From assembly GCF_014066305.1 (NCBI RefSeq), contig NW_023501059.1, forward strand, positions 708,059 to 772,058: a stretch of DNA of 64,000 bases. Reading direction: 5' to 3'. Source of the DNA: Letharia columbiana (taxonomy: Eukaryota > Ascomycota > Lecanoromycetes > Lecanorales > Parmeliaceae). Under the pieces are notes generated by a model, which saw only the letters and a program-made list of their open reading frames with translations, ran no database searches and was not told the origin of the DNA. Numbering within the stretch: the stretch's first letter is position 1; each line of letters begins with the position of its first letter. The position numbers and the translations under genes are program-made. Positions 11,333 to 25,165 of the stretch are shown in pieces.

Positions 11333-14300
11333 TTAGGCATCCAAACCAGAAAGACCACATAGCATCGCTACAGTAATATCCACCGTGTTGGCTTGCACTA
11401 AAGCTGAAAGGACACTCCGTTTGTCAGGCATCACTTCGGGTGGCAGTCCTTTTGCACTGCCAAGCGCATCCTTCGCTTTCTCGGCGAGCTTCCTCAGGAC
11501 CGCAAGCCCACGATTGGTGATCGCGATGATACCATTGGGATCGTTATCCTGCATTCGACCGGAAACATGCCGCTGTTGGGATGAAGGCTGCGGCTGTCTG
11601 CTGAATTCGGACACCATCCTTGTTAGACTGAAGATAAAGCCATCCCGAGATGTAAGCCATGCGTATGCGAGCTCATGCTCCGAGGTTGGTATCAGGCTAA
11701 CGATTATTTCCGCGGCCAGCAGACCTTGCACGAGATAGGGGGCGCGGAGCTTGACGAGACCTGCAGTGTTGACATGTCCATATTCGGGTATCGCAGCTAT
11801 GGCCAGACCGAAAGCCCGAGTCAGCAGATCGTATGGTGGGTTAGAAGCACTGTCTGCGGCAAATATTGATCTATAGAAGGATCGATTCGGATCACCCCGA
11901 GCGAGTAGTTTCGCCAAGCTGTCGACAGCGTGTGGAAAGTAGCGATGGATTGCTGGGATGTAGGAGGAAAAGGTGATCTCTTCGTCCTCAGCGTTATGAG
12001 GCGCAGGCGATGGCGCGAAGGACAGCAAGAAATGGAGTATGCACAAAGCTTCCTCTTTCCCTGGCAAGTCGATACGCTGAGATACGTTGGTGAGAAATGT
12101 GAGAACATCTTTGCTGAAGTCTAAAGCGTTCAGGTTTGTGCGTAATAACATACTACGCGTGCCAAGGTATCGGATCACAGTGGTCATAAATCGAACCACC
12201 GTGGGATCTGCCAAGGCTGTGTGGTTGTGCTCCAGGAACGAGAAGTTCCTGAGTATCGTGGTCACGCAAATCAGCCTGTCAACTGCCCGATCAAGATCGT
12301 ATTCAAGAGTGCCGATTTCCGGTACATCCTGAAGCATGGTAGTTTCTATCTTACAGCCTCTTGCAATCTCCTCATACGAGCTGATGAGCATGGCGTCGGA
12401 GACTTCGGCAGCGTGGTCCGCGAGCAGGTCCACTTGGTCCTCCGCACAATCAACCAAAGCCTCAAGCAGATCCTCGCAATTATCGAGAAGTGGTGGAGTT
12501 TGTTCAATGGTTAGAGAAGCTAGCGTGTCTAGCGCGAGGCGCACTTCTCCATGTATGCCCGAACGCAGAGACAGAGTCAGGGCCCGAATATCGACTACAC
12601 CAAGCTCTTCCACCTTTGGTACGCTGAACTTGTACTTTAGTAGATCATCCACAGTTCCCAGAAAATTTGACGCAGGAGCCAACTCGATGCCCCCATAAGT
12701 TGGCGCTGTGTCTCCATTGTCGAGACTTGTCACATCGAATACTTTGTGCTCATCCAGGTTTGCCATCGTGGGCTCAAGCCTCCAATTCTTATTTTCTGAT
12801 ATCTGCGGTATCCGATTGGCGTCTGCCTCTTTTTTGGCTGCTGTGGACGGCTTTTGGGCTTCTCTGGGGGGACCCGTGCGCGGTGGAGCTTGCATTCCGA
12901 GTTGCGGCATGCTGTAAATGTTGGATGGGCGCCCCTGAGCTTGTCCCTGCTGTTGGGTCATGTATCCATTTTGTAGCGCCGGCCTGGCTTCATGCGGTGT
13001 AGTGATCATGTGCCTTTGAGGTGTTTGATACTGGGCATGCATGTGCGGCGGGGGTTGCATAAGCTGCTGCCCCTGCTGATTGTGTATTTGCTTTGTGGGA
13101 GAAAACGCCTCCTGTCTTAGATTTCCATCTCCACCTTGGTTGTGGTTGGAAAGCCTCGTATGATGATCTGTCATGGCCTGCCGTTGTTGCTGCTGTGTCT
13201 GCATGTATGTTTCGTACGGCAACAGGTTTGCATGCCAGTAATTTTGAAGTTCTCGACCGGCAGACATACATTGTTCTGCAATTAAGCCTAGCATTTGAGC
13301 AATCTTTGGCCATTGCCCAGTATTGTTTACTCTTTTGGAGCCGCCCATCTTCACAACATTAACAAACAGCTGCACGCTATTTATGTGTCGTCCTGCAATT
13401 AAAGGTCGATCAATGAATTGCATTTGTTGTTGTTGCATAAATTGAGCAATGGCTTGCAAGAGCTGACCCTGATTATCTGGTCGTGATGGCGCCTGCTGCG
13501 CGCGAAGCGCTGCGATCTGGCCTGCAGACATATGATTCGATGGTTGTGCTAAATGGTTCAGTGCACCGCCTTGCTGCCGAAATTGCTGTAGCTGTCGCAT
13601 CCGTAGGGCATCTTGTTGCATCCTCAGCTGTTGTTGCTGAAGATTCTGGGATTGCTGATTGTATTGAGACAAAGCCGCACCGTTCACTGTTGTGCCAACC
13701 GGCGGAGTGAATGACTGACCAGGACCTGCACCGTATGGCATTACTTGTGCATAATGCTGACCTCCATTCTGAGGGGTGTTCACTCGGCTACCATGTTCCG
13801 ACTGGGGGGGAGACGGATGTGCGCCACCGAAGTTCTGAGTGGCTGGAGAAAAAGGGGAAGGTGACATGGTCTGGACGTGCTGCTGTGGGGGTTGATGGTT
13901 AAAGGGCTGATGTGGCATAATGGGTGATTGACTTGGATTGCTGCCAGCTTGCTGGAATTGCTGGTACGATGATGTCCCAGAGAACTGCTGATTACCATTG
14001 ATAGCACCTTGATAGCCTGGATACACTCCCTGTGGTGTTTGTGAGCGCGATGCCGGGAGGACGCCAGGAATTTGTCGAGGAGACTCTCCTATGCTATCTT
14101 CTCGCGGTCGAGGCCGTTTAGAAGGTATTAGAGGTTGAGTCGGGTACATAGGGTTATATGCCGGGGAGCCATTGCGCGCATTTCCATTCTGCATGCGCTG
14201 GTGTAGTTGTTGATTCTGCAAATGGTTGAATTCGAAGGACGATGTAGTAGGGGTCTGCATAAAGGGGTCGCCAGCAGGATTGAAGGCTCCATTGTCATTG

Positions 14301-14344
14301 TTGGGGAAGGACTGGACGTCGTTGAGCCAGTTTGGCATACTCAT
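11333..14344 (-). CDS. SWI1: ARID-domain SWI/SNF chromatin-remodelling subunit (Swi1/Sol1-like)
   Basis: Single exon, 1003 aa from ATG 14344 (MSMPNWLNDVQ). The frame stays open for seven more codons upstream but lacks another ATG. The N-terminal third is very rich in Gln, Asn, Pro and Ser with repeated Q runs. An ARID/BRIGHT DNA-binding domain follows at about residues 300-385 (FIDRPLIAGRHINSVQLFVN, VVKMGGSKRVNN, WPKIAQMLG, YETYM). The C-terminal half is helical (LSLRSGIHGEVRLALDTLAS, LLDNCEDLLEALVDCAED), like the conserved C-terminus of Swi1/ARID1 proteins. The predicted role is a nuclear targeting subunit of the SWI/SNF remodeller. A different ARID protein cannot be fully excluded, but the order Q-rich, ARID, long helical tail fits Swi1. 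Confidence 0.85.
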   Translation of the reverse strand: MSMPNWLNDVQSFPNNDNGAFNPAGDPFMQTPTTSSFEFNHLQNQQLHQRMQNGNARNGSPAYNPMYPTQPLIPSKRPRPREDSIGESPRQIPGVLPASRSQTPQGVYPGYQGAINGNQQFSGTSSYQQFQQAGSNPSQSPIMPHQPFNHQPPQQHVQTMSPSPFSPATQNFGGAHPSPPQSEHGSRVNTPQNGGQHYAQVMPYGAGPGQSFTPPVGTTVNGAALSQYNQQSQNLQQQQLRMQQDALRMRQLQQFRQQGGALNHLAQPSNHMSAGQIAALRAQQAPSRPDNQGQLLQAIAQFMQQQQMQFIDRPLIAGRHINSVQLFVNVVKMGGSKRVNNTGQWPKIAQMLGLIAEQCMSAGRELQNYWHANLLPYETYMQTQQQQRQAMTDHHTRLSNHNQGGDGNLRQEAFSPTKQIHNQQGQQLMQPPPHMHAQYQTPQRHMITTPHEARPALQNGYMTQQQGQAQGRPSNIYSMPQLGMQAPPRTGPPREAQKPSTAAKKEADANRIPQISENKNWRLEPTMANLDEHKVFDVTSLDNGDTAPTYGGIELAPASNFLGTVDDLLKYKFSVPKVEELGVVDIRALTLSLRSGIHGEVRLALDTLASLTIEQTPPLLDNCEDLLEALVDCAEDQVDLLADHAAEVSDAMLISSYEEIARGCKIETTMLQDVPEIGTLEYDLDRAVDRLICVTTILRNFSFLEHNHTALADPTVVRFMTTVIRYLGTRSMLLRTNLNALDFSKDVLTFLTNVSQRIDLPGKEEALCILHFLLSFAPSPAPHNAEDEEITFSSYIPAIHRYFPHAVDSLAKLLARGDPNRSFYRSIFAADSASNPPYDLLTRAFGLAIAAIPEYGHVNTAGLVKLRAPYLVQGLLAAEIIVSLIPTSEHELAYAWLTSRDGFIFSLTRMVSEFSRQPQPSSQQRHVSGRMQDNDPNGIIAITNRGLAVLRKLAEKAKDALGSAKGLPPEVMPDKRSVLSALVQANTVDITVAMLCGLSGLDA

Positions 14345-16228
14345 GTCGATTGGGATGTGCAGCAACCCATCTGCTCCTGAGATGTGCTGTTAGCACATCG
14401 TCCAGTATCATCGCGTAACTAGCCTCCGCGTAAACTCTTTGCATAGCGCCCAACGAGGACACGGAGAGGTGGCGCTGCGGTGGGAGACAAGAGTAGGATA
14501 ATAGGGTATCCAAAGATGGCATAGCGCGTCGAGTGAATATCAGGACAAGGGCTATGTGGTGTCCACGAGTATTGTGACAGGGATATAGTAGAGAGAGATA
14601 TGCAGAAAGGCTCACCTGGAGTGGCAGGCTTGTGGGTTCACTACTTGCATCATTGTCAACAAAGAGGCGCTTCAAGATCTGAGGTCTTAGTCAAAACTTA
14701 CGCCAATGATGGAGCAGGCCTGGTGAGTGGGGAGGAGGCTTCATCACGAGGAACAGTCAGCACAGGCAGGCAAGGCTCGAGTGGAACGCGATGGGGACGG
14801 AATGATTCGATGACAGAGAAGCATGTGACTGATGACACAAGGCTGGGATCGGATCCAACAAAGGTAGGTAGATGGAGGGGCATTGTCCGCGTTGTCCCAG
14901 GCAGAGGAGTGCTTCCGAGCGCGGGCGGCTGACTTCTACCACAGGACGACGGGAATTGGGAGTGGGAGTGGGAAGGAGGCAGGCAAGATTGGCGGCAAAA
15001 GTAGAGAATAATGGAATACTTTACCTTTGTTATCTGATTCGTATTTTGCCTTAGCCAAGCAGTAATAAATAATAATAATAATAATAATAACAATAAAATG
15101 GCAGAAAATCTAGGCACCTTGCGTCTGTCTCCCTTTTGGATGAGACGGGGATAATCTTTAGCCGGGAGTTGATATGAGAGAGATTATTTCTAGCCTAGAA
15201 AAATTATATCTTAGGCAGCGCTACGCCTACCTCCTTACCTAAAGGTACCTTACCTTTCTGATCTGTACACTCTCCTGCCGCTCCTGCTCTCTTTCTCTGT
15301 TCAACCTCCATGATCAACCACAGTAGGAACAAAAATTCTTATACAGTGTGACAACAGTAGTACTAGTACTTCCTGCCATTCGAGAATCCAAATTGCCCTA
15401 CAGTACCCCAACCAGCCAAAAAAGTCTCCGGCCGAAACTTGGATCATGCAACCAGTGCAGCATCAGTTTCATTACCCGCATGACTGCCTTTGGAACCAAT
15501 CATTACCACATCCACATATCGCTTGCTTGCTTTGCCTGATTGCCTCTCAGTCGCCGCTCCGCTCTGACTGTCCTGAAACGGCAGACGGCCAAGCACTTCC
15601 GTTGATCCTGCGAAGCCAGCAGAAAATATTATAATAGTATTAGGTTTGGTTACTTTTGCATCTATATCTACATATTGCCTCGTGCTAATTTGTTACAGCG
15701 GGCTTAGATACGAAAATGTCCATAGCGTGGCATCGCACTTGTCTCTTGACCCTAAAATTGTTGTGAACTCTACTTATCATCATAGCTAATTCTCATTTGC
15801 ACCTTTGCCAATCAATTCACGAGAATGTGGACGCACAATGTAACTATACCCTCCTGGCGGCCTGATACTCTATCTGGAAGTCCAGGAATTTCCATTATGA
15901 CTAGACGAGAGAGAGCGTTTCTCCGTATGGTAGTTCATATATTGTAGATAGTAGATAACGTACTCCAAAGAGCAATTGTGAATGGAATACAGTGTTACGA
16001 ATTCATATTGAAATCCATACTGGTATACTATTCACCTCGCTGGATCGTGTGAATCTGCTCCTGGAGATTGTTCTTCCATCACATTTCCGTGCCAAGACAT
16101 ACATACTCCTTTCGATTAGCTCGTTTTTGACAACTCCCAGACAACATGCTCAGTCCCTGCACGAAGCATTTCATACCCTTTAGAGTATCGGACGACTTCT
16201 CACTTGGACGACAACACCCATATACATC
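14345..16228. promoter_or_regulatory. long divergent intergenic region, Swi1-like / Rpt3
   Basis: 1.88 kb, the largest non-repeat gap in the left half. It holds the 5' leaders and promoters of two divergent nuclear-function genes. It includes an AAT microsatellite (15062-15091) and several AGGTA/TACCT-rich patches (about 15226-15260). No conserved protein is encoded; short frames are random. A spliced leader exon for the ARID gene is possible but not provable here. Confidence 0.5.
15062..15091. repeat. (AAT)n microsatellite
   Basis: About nine near-perfect trinucleotide units, visible directly. Confidence 0.9.
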
Positions 16229-17694
16229 ATGGGCGAAGTTGCTGTGGAACATCCGCTGAATGTGATTCCACCGCACAAGAGGCAAACGCCATCAAATATA
16301 CCAAGCATCGACATCGAAGGCATCATTAACGATGATAGCGATGAATACTCGACACTGAAGAGACTTCAAAGACATCTCGAGTAAGCCTCAACGCTCATGA
16401 TGATCATACCGAGCTAAACTTCAAATAGGTACATCAACCTACAAGAAGAATACATTAAGGATGAGCAGAGGTAAGCCTGTGGCATGTGACTCTCAGAGAT
16501 CGGTACCTGAACGGATAGCAGGAGCCTGAAGAGAGAGCTGGTACGAGCTCAGGAAGAAATCAAGCGGATACAGAGTGTTCCCTTGGTCATCGGCCAATTC
16601 ATGGAAGCAATCGATCAGAAGTACGCAAGCCCCCTATAGTGATTCTTCCAGCCATGACGACTGACATACGGACAGCACCGGTATCGTGCAATCATCAACA
16701 GGTTCAAACTATGTTGTCCGCATCCTTTCCACCCTCGATCGAGAAAAGCTCAAGCCATCATCATCTGTCGCCCTTCACCGTCACTCAAATTCTCTCGTTG
16801 ACATACTGCCGCCTGAAGCCGATTCATCTATAGCCATGCTCGGTGCTCACGAAAAGCCCGATGTGACATACGCAGATGTTGGGGGCTTGGATATGCAGAA
16901 GCAGGAGATTCGGGAAGCTGTGGAGCTGCCATTGACGCATTTTGACCTCTACAAGCAAATTGGTAGGTACATGTTATTCTCAAATATCAGGGCGTTGCTG
17001 ATGACCAGCAGGGATTGACCCGCCTCGTGGTGTCCTCCTGTACGGTCCTCCCGGCACTGGCAAGACCATGCTGGTCAAAGCGGTGGCCAACAGCACAACG
17101 GCAAATTTCATTCGCGTCGTGGGCTCAGAGTTCGTACAAAAATACCTGGGAGAGGGACCACGTATGGTGCGCGATGTGTTCCGAATGGCGAGAGAAAACT
17201 CGCCTGCCATCATTTTCATCGATGAGATTGATGCTATAGCAACGAAACGGTTCGATGCTCAGACGGGTGCAGACCGAGAGGTGCAGCGCATCCTGCTGGA
17301 GCTACTGAACCAGATGGATGGCTTTGACCAGACCAGCAATGTCAAAGTCATCATGGCTACAAACCGAGCCGACACTTTGGATCCTGCTCTACTACGCCCA
17401 GGTCGTCTGGACCGAAAGATTGAATTCCCTTCATTACGAGACCGTCGGGAAAGACGATTGATTTTCACGACCATTTCCGCGAAGATGTCACTTTCGCCCG
17501 AGGTTGACTTGGATTCTCTCATCATCCGCAATGATCCATTATCAGGAGCAATAATAGCGGCCATTATGCAAGAGGCGGGATTGAGGGCTGTCAGAAAGAA
17601 CAGATACAACATCATTCAATCGGATTTGGAGGATGCTTATTCTAGCCAAGTGAAGGGGGAGGCAAGCGATGTCAAATTCGATTTCTACAAGTAG
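16229..17694 (+). CDS. RPT3: 26S proteasome regulatory particle AAA-ATPase Rpt3
   Basis: Model join(16229..16380,16429..16470,16522..16620,16676..16962,17012..17694), 420 aa, four introns including a 42 nt exon. The N-terminal coiled coil ([19 protein letters not shown]) leads to the OB region with [18 protein letters not shown]. The AAA module has Walker A GPPGTGKT (residues 205-212), Walker [15 protein letters not shown] and arginine fingers in [14 protein letters not shown]. The C-terminus KFDFYK ends in the Rpt3-type HbYX-like tail that docks into the 20S alpha ring. Sequence [20 protein letters not shown] and [20 protein letters not shown] are Rpt3-specific. It acts in unfolding and translocating ubiquitinated substrates in the nucleus and cytoplasm. 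Confidence 0.97.
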
Positions 17695-19449
<1,755 letters not shown>

Positions 19450-20217
19450 GGCATGTGTACATTAGGCGAGGGACTGATGTCAGTCATGGGGGTTTGGAAA
19501 GAAAATTGTAGCCCAATGTGCTCACTGGAGAACTCAAGGGTTGGCGGGAAAGGGAGTTGCGGCACCACATTCTTTGCGTCTCTTCTGTACTTTACTCTTG
19601 CCCACCTGGTAACTCACAGGCACATGCGGTGATTGACAGGATTTCCTCATGTATTCGCCTTCTGTTTGATCCTTGGCAAGTGTAAAGACCGCTTGTATTT
19701 TAGAGTAAGAAACACAGCTCTCCAAATGAAATGTCGCGCGTTGTCATGTCTTTGTGTCTTAGGATACTATGTAGTCTAGAATCGCAGGACCTAAGTAGGT
19801 AGGTAGGTAGGTAGGTACTCGTAGCCCCACCAGTCCTGCTAGAGTTACCTTTAGCTAAGATTAAGGTATGCCCGCATTGATCTGCAGCTACAGCCTACAG
19901 TAACCTTTTTTTATATTCTTATGTCCGTGATTCTCTGTGAACCTGAAGCACCAACTTTCAACAAGGTTCTCCCAGTAGACAGTCTCGACAATCTGATTTA
20001 CTGAATAATACTTGCCTCATTCAACTTTCCTGTCATCCAAAGCTTGCCACAGCCGTCATGAACCGGCTGACACATGTTCATCCTTATCGCGCATCACCTG
20101 AACCAAGTGGTAGCACAACGAAGCCTCGCATGCTCCAAAAATCGCTGCCTTCAATTATAGTTCTTTGACCTATATCATCCTACACTCGTAGATACCTGCG
20201 TACATACAGCTCTCGAT
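19450..20217. other. intergenic with AGGT tetranucleotide repeat, ATG26 promoter
   Basis: 768 bp between co-oriented genes. It contains an (AGGT)n tract at 19795-19816 and no recognisable gene. Confidence 0.5.
19795..19816. repeat. (AGGT)n microsatellite
   Basis: Five tandem AGGT units followed by ACTCGTA. The same ACTCGTA/GGTAC vocabulary recurs in the inverted repeat near 49.5 kb. Confidence 0.85.
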
Positions 20218-23200
20218 ATGGCTCACGAACACGATCTCCACAAGATGGCTGGGCGAAAGTTTACCAAGAAAAGGAAGCCACTCCGAGCTTCGTCAGTACA
20301 GTATCCAGCAAGATTGAAGGAAGGAGAAGATGCGCAAGAGGATGTCACAGCTGCTAAGGGCGAGCCTGCTCAACATATGAACCAATCCGTTTTCTCCATG
20401 ATCGCTGCGGCTGGGCCCAAAGTTGACTTCAATGCTCGTTTCGAAGAAGAAGAAAGCAGTGATAGCAATGACGAAAACCAAGCGTCAGCCATTTCAGGCG
20501 GTGTCGATGAGCAGTCCAACCACCCTCGGAATCAGACACACTTGGACAAGCAGCATGAGGACAACCTTTCGAGAGAAAAGCCCGGGAGGCCACAAGGAAA
20601 ATTTTCTGAGCACAAAGGCCTTCGTCCATTACCAAAGCTAGATCTACGGACAATCAAAGAGAAAACTTACATGTCCCAAAGTTTGCGGTTGCCATTAAGT
20701 GAAGTGTTGAACCAGCACGAAAGTCCAGCAGGTGTCACCCCACGGGATGCACCTGTGATGAGCATGATGCTGGAAGCACAGGCCGAGCTAATTACTTCCG
20801 CCCAACTCCCGGGCATCAAAAATACCGGTGCAGAAGAAAGCCATGATGTAGTTGGCAAGGAGGCTCCTACCAGCCTGGTGACTCGGCTGATGGAGATATT
20901 TGGCTTTGAGAGACCCGAAGACGTGGTATCAGGTATTTGAAACGATACTATAGATTGGTATCAACGCGCTGATAAGTTTGTAGAATATCCTTGCTGGCTT
21001 TTACAAAGTGTTCTACTCCAAGGGTATATGTATATCACCCAGAACCATATTTGTTTCTACTCATACCTGCCCAAGAAATCTGTGAGCTAGCCCCAATATC
21101 GTCAGAATCTCTACCATGTCTGGGCTCACACACGAGCAGAACGTGACCGCCAAATCTGGGCATCTCTTCAAAAGAGGCAAACAGAACCCAAAATTCCACC
21201 GATATTGGTTTGTCTTGAAGGGAGATGTTCTATCATACTATACTGATCAGTCGCGTCTCTACTTCCCAAGTGGCAATATCGACCTACGCTACGGCATATC
21301 TGCCTCAGAGAAAGGTAAAGATTTCACCATTGTCACGGACCAACGTGTGTACCATTTCAGGGCAGATAGTGCTACCAGCGCAAAGGAATGGGTTAAGACG
21401 CTCCAGAAGGTTATCTTTCGTTCTCACAATGATGGCGATAGCGTCAAAATATCTCTGCCTATTGAGAATGTCATTGATGTCGAAGAAAGCCCGGTCAGTG
21501 GGCTCGCAGAGACCCTCAAGATCCGCGTGGTAGACAGTGACGAGACGTACGCTGTTGAGGAGGTGGGAAGGCTCTACTCTGCTAGCTTTTATCCTGATGC
21601 TGACATACGAAACAAGTACTTCTTCTCATTCTTCGACTTCGGACACGACGCTTTTCATGTCCTACACACCATTGTGAACGACACAACCGCGCAAAAGATT
21701 CCTCGAGACATTCTGTCTCGTTCCCCAGTACATGACGATTTTCGTTCGCGCGATAGCTCTCAGCTTCCCAGAAAGAAAAAATCTTATGATCTGAAAGCGA
21801 GCAGTCCCTCGGACCCAGCGACACCCATTTTGCCTGATAGCGTTCGCGCGACGCTTGTCCCATTCTCTCCAACAGGTAGTGGGCAAGTCAGTCCTCGCGT
21901 GAGTGGCGATTGGGGAAGACGTAGCATGGACTTAAACCGGAAAAGCATAGACGCGGGTCGAAAGAGCATGGACTTTCCAGCCAGAGATCCCAATCGTACC
22001 AGCTTTGAACGAGGTAGAAGAAGTGCAAGCACTAGCAGAAACAGATTGACAAAAAGGCACCCGGGAACTAAGGCACAACCCACCGCGCCACAAGGATCCA
22101 CTGATTCCTTTGTTCACTCACTTGAGCAGGGTCCCAAGTCTTCTGCGTCGCACGTTTCGAGCGACGAGACGCAAGCTTCAGGTAGCCAGATTCTGAATCG
22201 AAGTGATGTCTTCCAATCTCCAACCATCCAGCGTCTCCACGGTTCTCCACCATCAGATCAAGACAGCAAAGGAAGACGGCCAGTGGACTCGGCACGCTCC
22301 AACTCCATTGATGCGCATATCAAAAATGGTCCTCCAACCAGGACTTATAAGGAGCAAAGCGGTGTAGAAAGCCAAAGAGGCGGTGATCCAAAGAGCAATC
22401 AACCTTTGCAGTCCAACTCTTCACCCACACTCCACCAACTTGTCAAGGTAGGTGCATATCCTTTGCAAAGAGCAGCGGGTCTTGCCGGCTATCTTCGATC
22501 TCGATCAAAGAGAATGAGTAATTTACTCGCCACTGAGTCTATAAGCTACGTGGAGAAGATGTCCGGTATCTGGGCCGGAGGCCGGAAACACTACAGTGAT
22601 GCAGAAGGCGTCTTATCCGATGATCGACTTCAGGATCTTGATGATGAGAACAATCCCACGAAGTATGGTGACCGCTTTAGGGAGCATTTCGCACTACCAG
22701 CATCCGAGAAGCTACAAGCAACTTACTTTGGGTATTTACAGCGTGTGCTGCCTCTCTATGGCAAGATATATGTCAGCAACAAGAACGTCTGCTACAGAAG
22801 TCTTCTCAAGGGTACCAGAACAACGATGGTGCTGCCGCTTAAGGACATCGAGACTGTTGACAAGGAGAAAGGCTTTAGGTTCGGCTACTCGGGGCTTGTC
22901 ATTGTCATCCGTGCTCATGAAGAGCTCTTCTTTGAATTCTCTCGGCCCGAAGCCCGAGACGATTGCGCAGTCACCATCTTGGAGAGATTGGGGTCGATGG
23001 GTTTTTTGCAAGACTCCGGGTTGTTGACGCAAGAAGACAAGGAAGAAGCCGAGACAGCCAAAGCCGAGAATAAGATGCTACAAGAAGCGAGGCAAGCCGG
23101 CCATAACACCCACCAGCTCAAATCTCCAGAAAGAGTGAACTATGTCGAGCATGCGCAAGAAGCACCGCCGATGTTTTTTGACGACCCTCAAGCATCGATC

Positions 23201-24741
23201 CTCAATTTCAAGCCAACCGAATCTCTTCGAATCACATGTCTTACCATTGGATCAAGAGGGGACGTCCAACCGTATATTGCCCTCTGCAAAAGGCTTTTGG
23301 AAGAGGGACATAGACCAAAGATTGCAACCCACGCAGAGTTCAAAGGTTGGGTCACGAAGCACGGAATAGAATTTGCGACTGTCGACGGTGATCCGGCTGA
23401 GCTGATGAGGATTTGCGTGGAGAATGGAATGTTTACGTATTCTTTCCTGAGAGAAGCTTCCGTTAAATTCCGAGGCTGGATCGACGAGCTTCTTACATCG
23501 GCCTGGAAAGCTTGCCAAGATACAGATATACTCATTGAGAGCCCTAGCGCCATGGCCGGCATCCATATCGCAGAAGCTCTAGGTATTCCCTACTTCCGAG
23601 CTTTCGCCATGCCCTGGACACGCACCAGAGCTTACCCTCACGCTTTTGCCGTCCCCGACCACAAGATGGGTGGCGCATATAACTATCTCACCTATGTCAT
23701 GTTCGACAACATCTTTTGGAAGGCGACAGCTGGCCAAATCAATCGCTGGCGCAAGAAGGAACTTGGGCTTCGCAGCACCAGTCTCGACAAACTGCAACCT
23801 AACAAAGTTCCCTTCCTCTACAACTTCAGTCCTTCCGTTGTTGTCCCCCCGCTCGACTTCAGCGATTGGATCCGAGTCACAGGATATTGGTTCCTCGACG
23901 AGGCTTCTGATTGGTCGCCACCGCCCGCCCTCATCGAATTCATCGCGAGAGCGCGGGCCCATGAGAAGAAACTAGTTTACATCGGCTTTGGCTCCATTGT
24001 CGTCTCCGATCCCGCTGCTCTGACAAAGACTGTAGTGGAATCTGTATTGAAGGCAGATGTTCGCTGCATCCTCTCTAAAGGCTGGTCTGACCGTTTGGGC
24101 AACCGGGACGCTACTGTCGCCGAAGTGCCTCTTCCTGCAGAGATCCACCAGATCACGTCCGCGCCACATGATTGGCTGTTCAAGCAGATCGACGCAGCTG
24201 TTCACCACGGTGGTGCTGGTACAACGGGCGCTAGTCTGCGCGCCGGACTACCCACGATTATCAAGCCCTTCTTTGGCGACCAATTCTTCTTTGGATCCAG
24301 GATAGAGGATCTTGGTGTGGGCACATGCATGAAGAAGGTCAATGTCAGTGTGTTCTCGAGAGCATTGTGGGAAGCGACTCACAGCCAGCGCATGATCAGC
24401 AAGGCGCAAACCTTGGGGGAGCAGATTCGCAAGGTAAGCCACATACCCTGTTTGGATCCTTTCCTTTCTCAATTGAACGCACCGCTAACCGATCCCAGGA
24501 AGACGGTGTAGGGACGGCAATCAAAGCCATTTATCGTGACCTGGAATATGCAAAGACCCTGATCAAGCATCGCACCGATTTGGCTAATGATGATACGGCC
24601 GACGGTGCCAATGAGGAATGGACATTCATTGGTGACGAGAGTGATCCAGAGTTGGCAAGACGGATTGCAGAGTGGGAGCCTAGAAAGAGCCTTCAGGTCG
24701 GAGAGGGAATGGGAAGGCAAAGTCTAGATTTGGGGGCCTGA
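20218..24741 (+). CDS. ATG26: sterol 3-beta-glucosyltransferase Atg26
   Basis: Model join(20218..20932,20984..21081,21140..21562,21617..24433,24499..24741), 1431 aa. It transfers glucose from UDP-glucose to ergosterol; in filamentous fungi Atg26 also serves pexophagy. The N-terminal region has [12 protein letters not shown] and [13 protein letters not shown], then a first GRAM stretch spliced over exons 1-2 (FERPEDVVS joined to [19 protein letters not shown]). A PH domain follows from about residue 276 ([18 protein letters not shown]), then a second GRAM (about 2680-2990 in exon 4: [20 protein letters not shown]). The glycosyltransferase domain starts near residue 950 ([18 protein letters not shown]) with the sugar-nucleotide motif [18 protein letters not shown] (about 1274). 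The 54 bp intron at 21563-21616 is stop-free and in frame, so without splicing it would add 18 residues in a conserved spot. ATGs at 21116 and elsewhere are internal. Confidence 0.95.
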
Positions 24742-25165
24742 GTAATTGTGGTTGATGGTGTGGTAGTGTCTGGGATGAGGTCGTCGGGTAGCAGGCTTGC
24801 TTTTCATGGAATTACTGCTGTATTTTGAGCGAGCGGGAGCATTGCCCTGGATAACGATGGAATGATGGAATGATGGGTAGAACAGGAACACCTGCGGACA
24901 GGGTGACGGCGTCAAAATAGAGTAGGTTTATGCCTCTCAACTCCATCACAGGATCTGCCATATGGAATATAATGTCACAAACTTGCTATCTCCGGACTGT
25001 TTCGGCGGATGACTAGGATGAGAAAAATTTTGTTGGAGAGAGGTCGTCTTTTGGTATCAAAGACTCAATGCATGCATGCTTTCAATCATGCCACATCGGG
25101 CACGCCAGAATCGCTAAAGTATGTACACACTGAATGTTATTCATGCACGAGCAACAAGGGCGATG
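24742..25165. other. intergenic between convergent ATG26 and FCP1
   Basis: 424 bp. No feature seen beyond 3' flanks. Confidence 0.5.
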
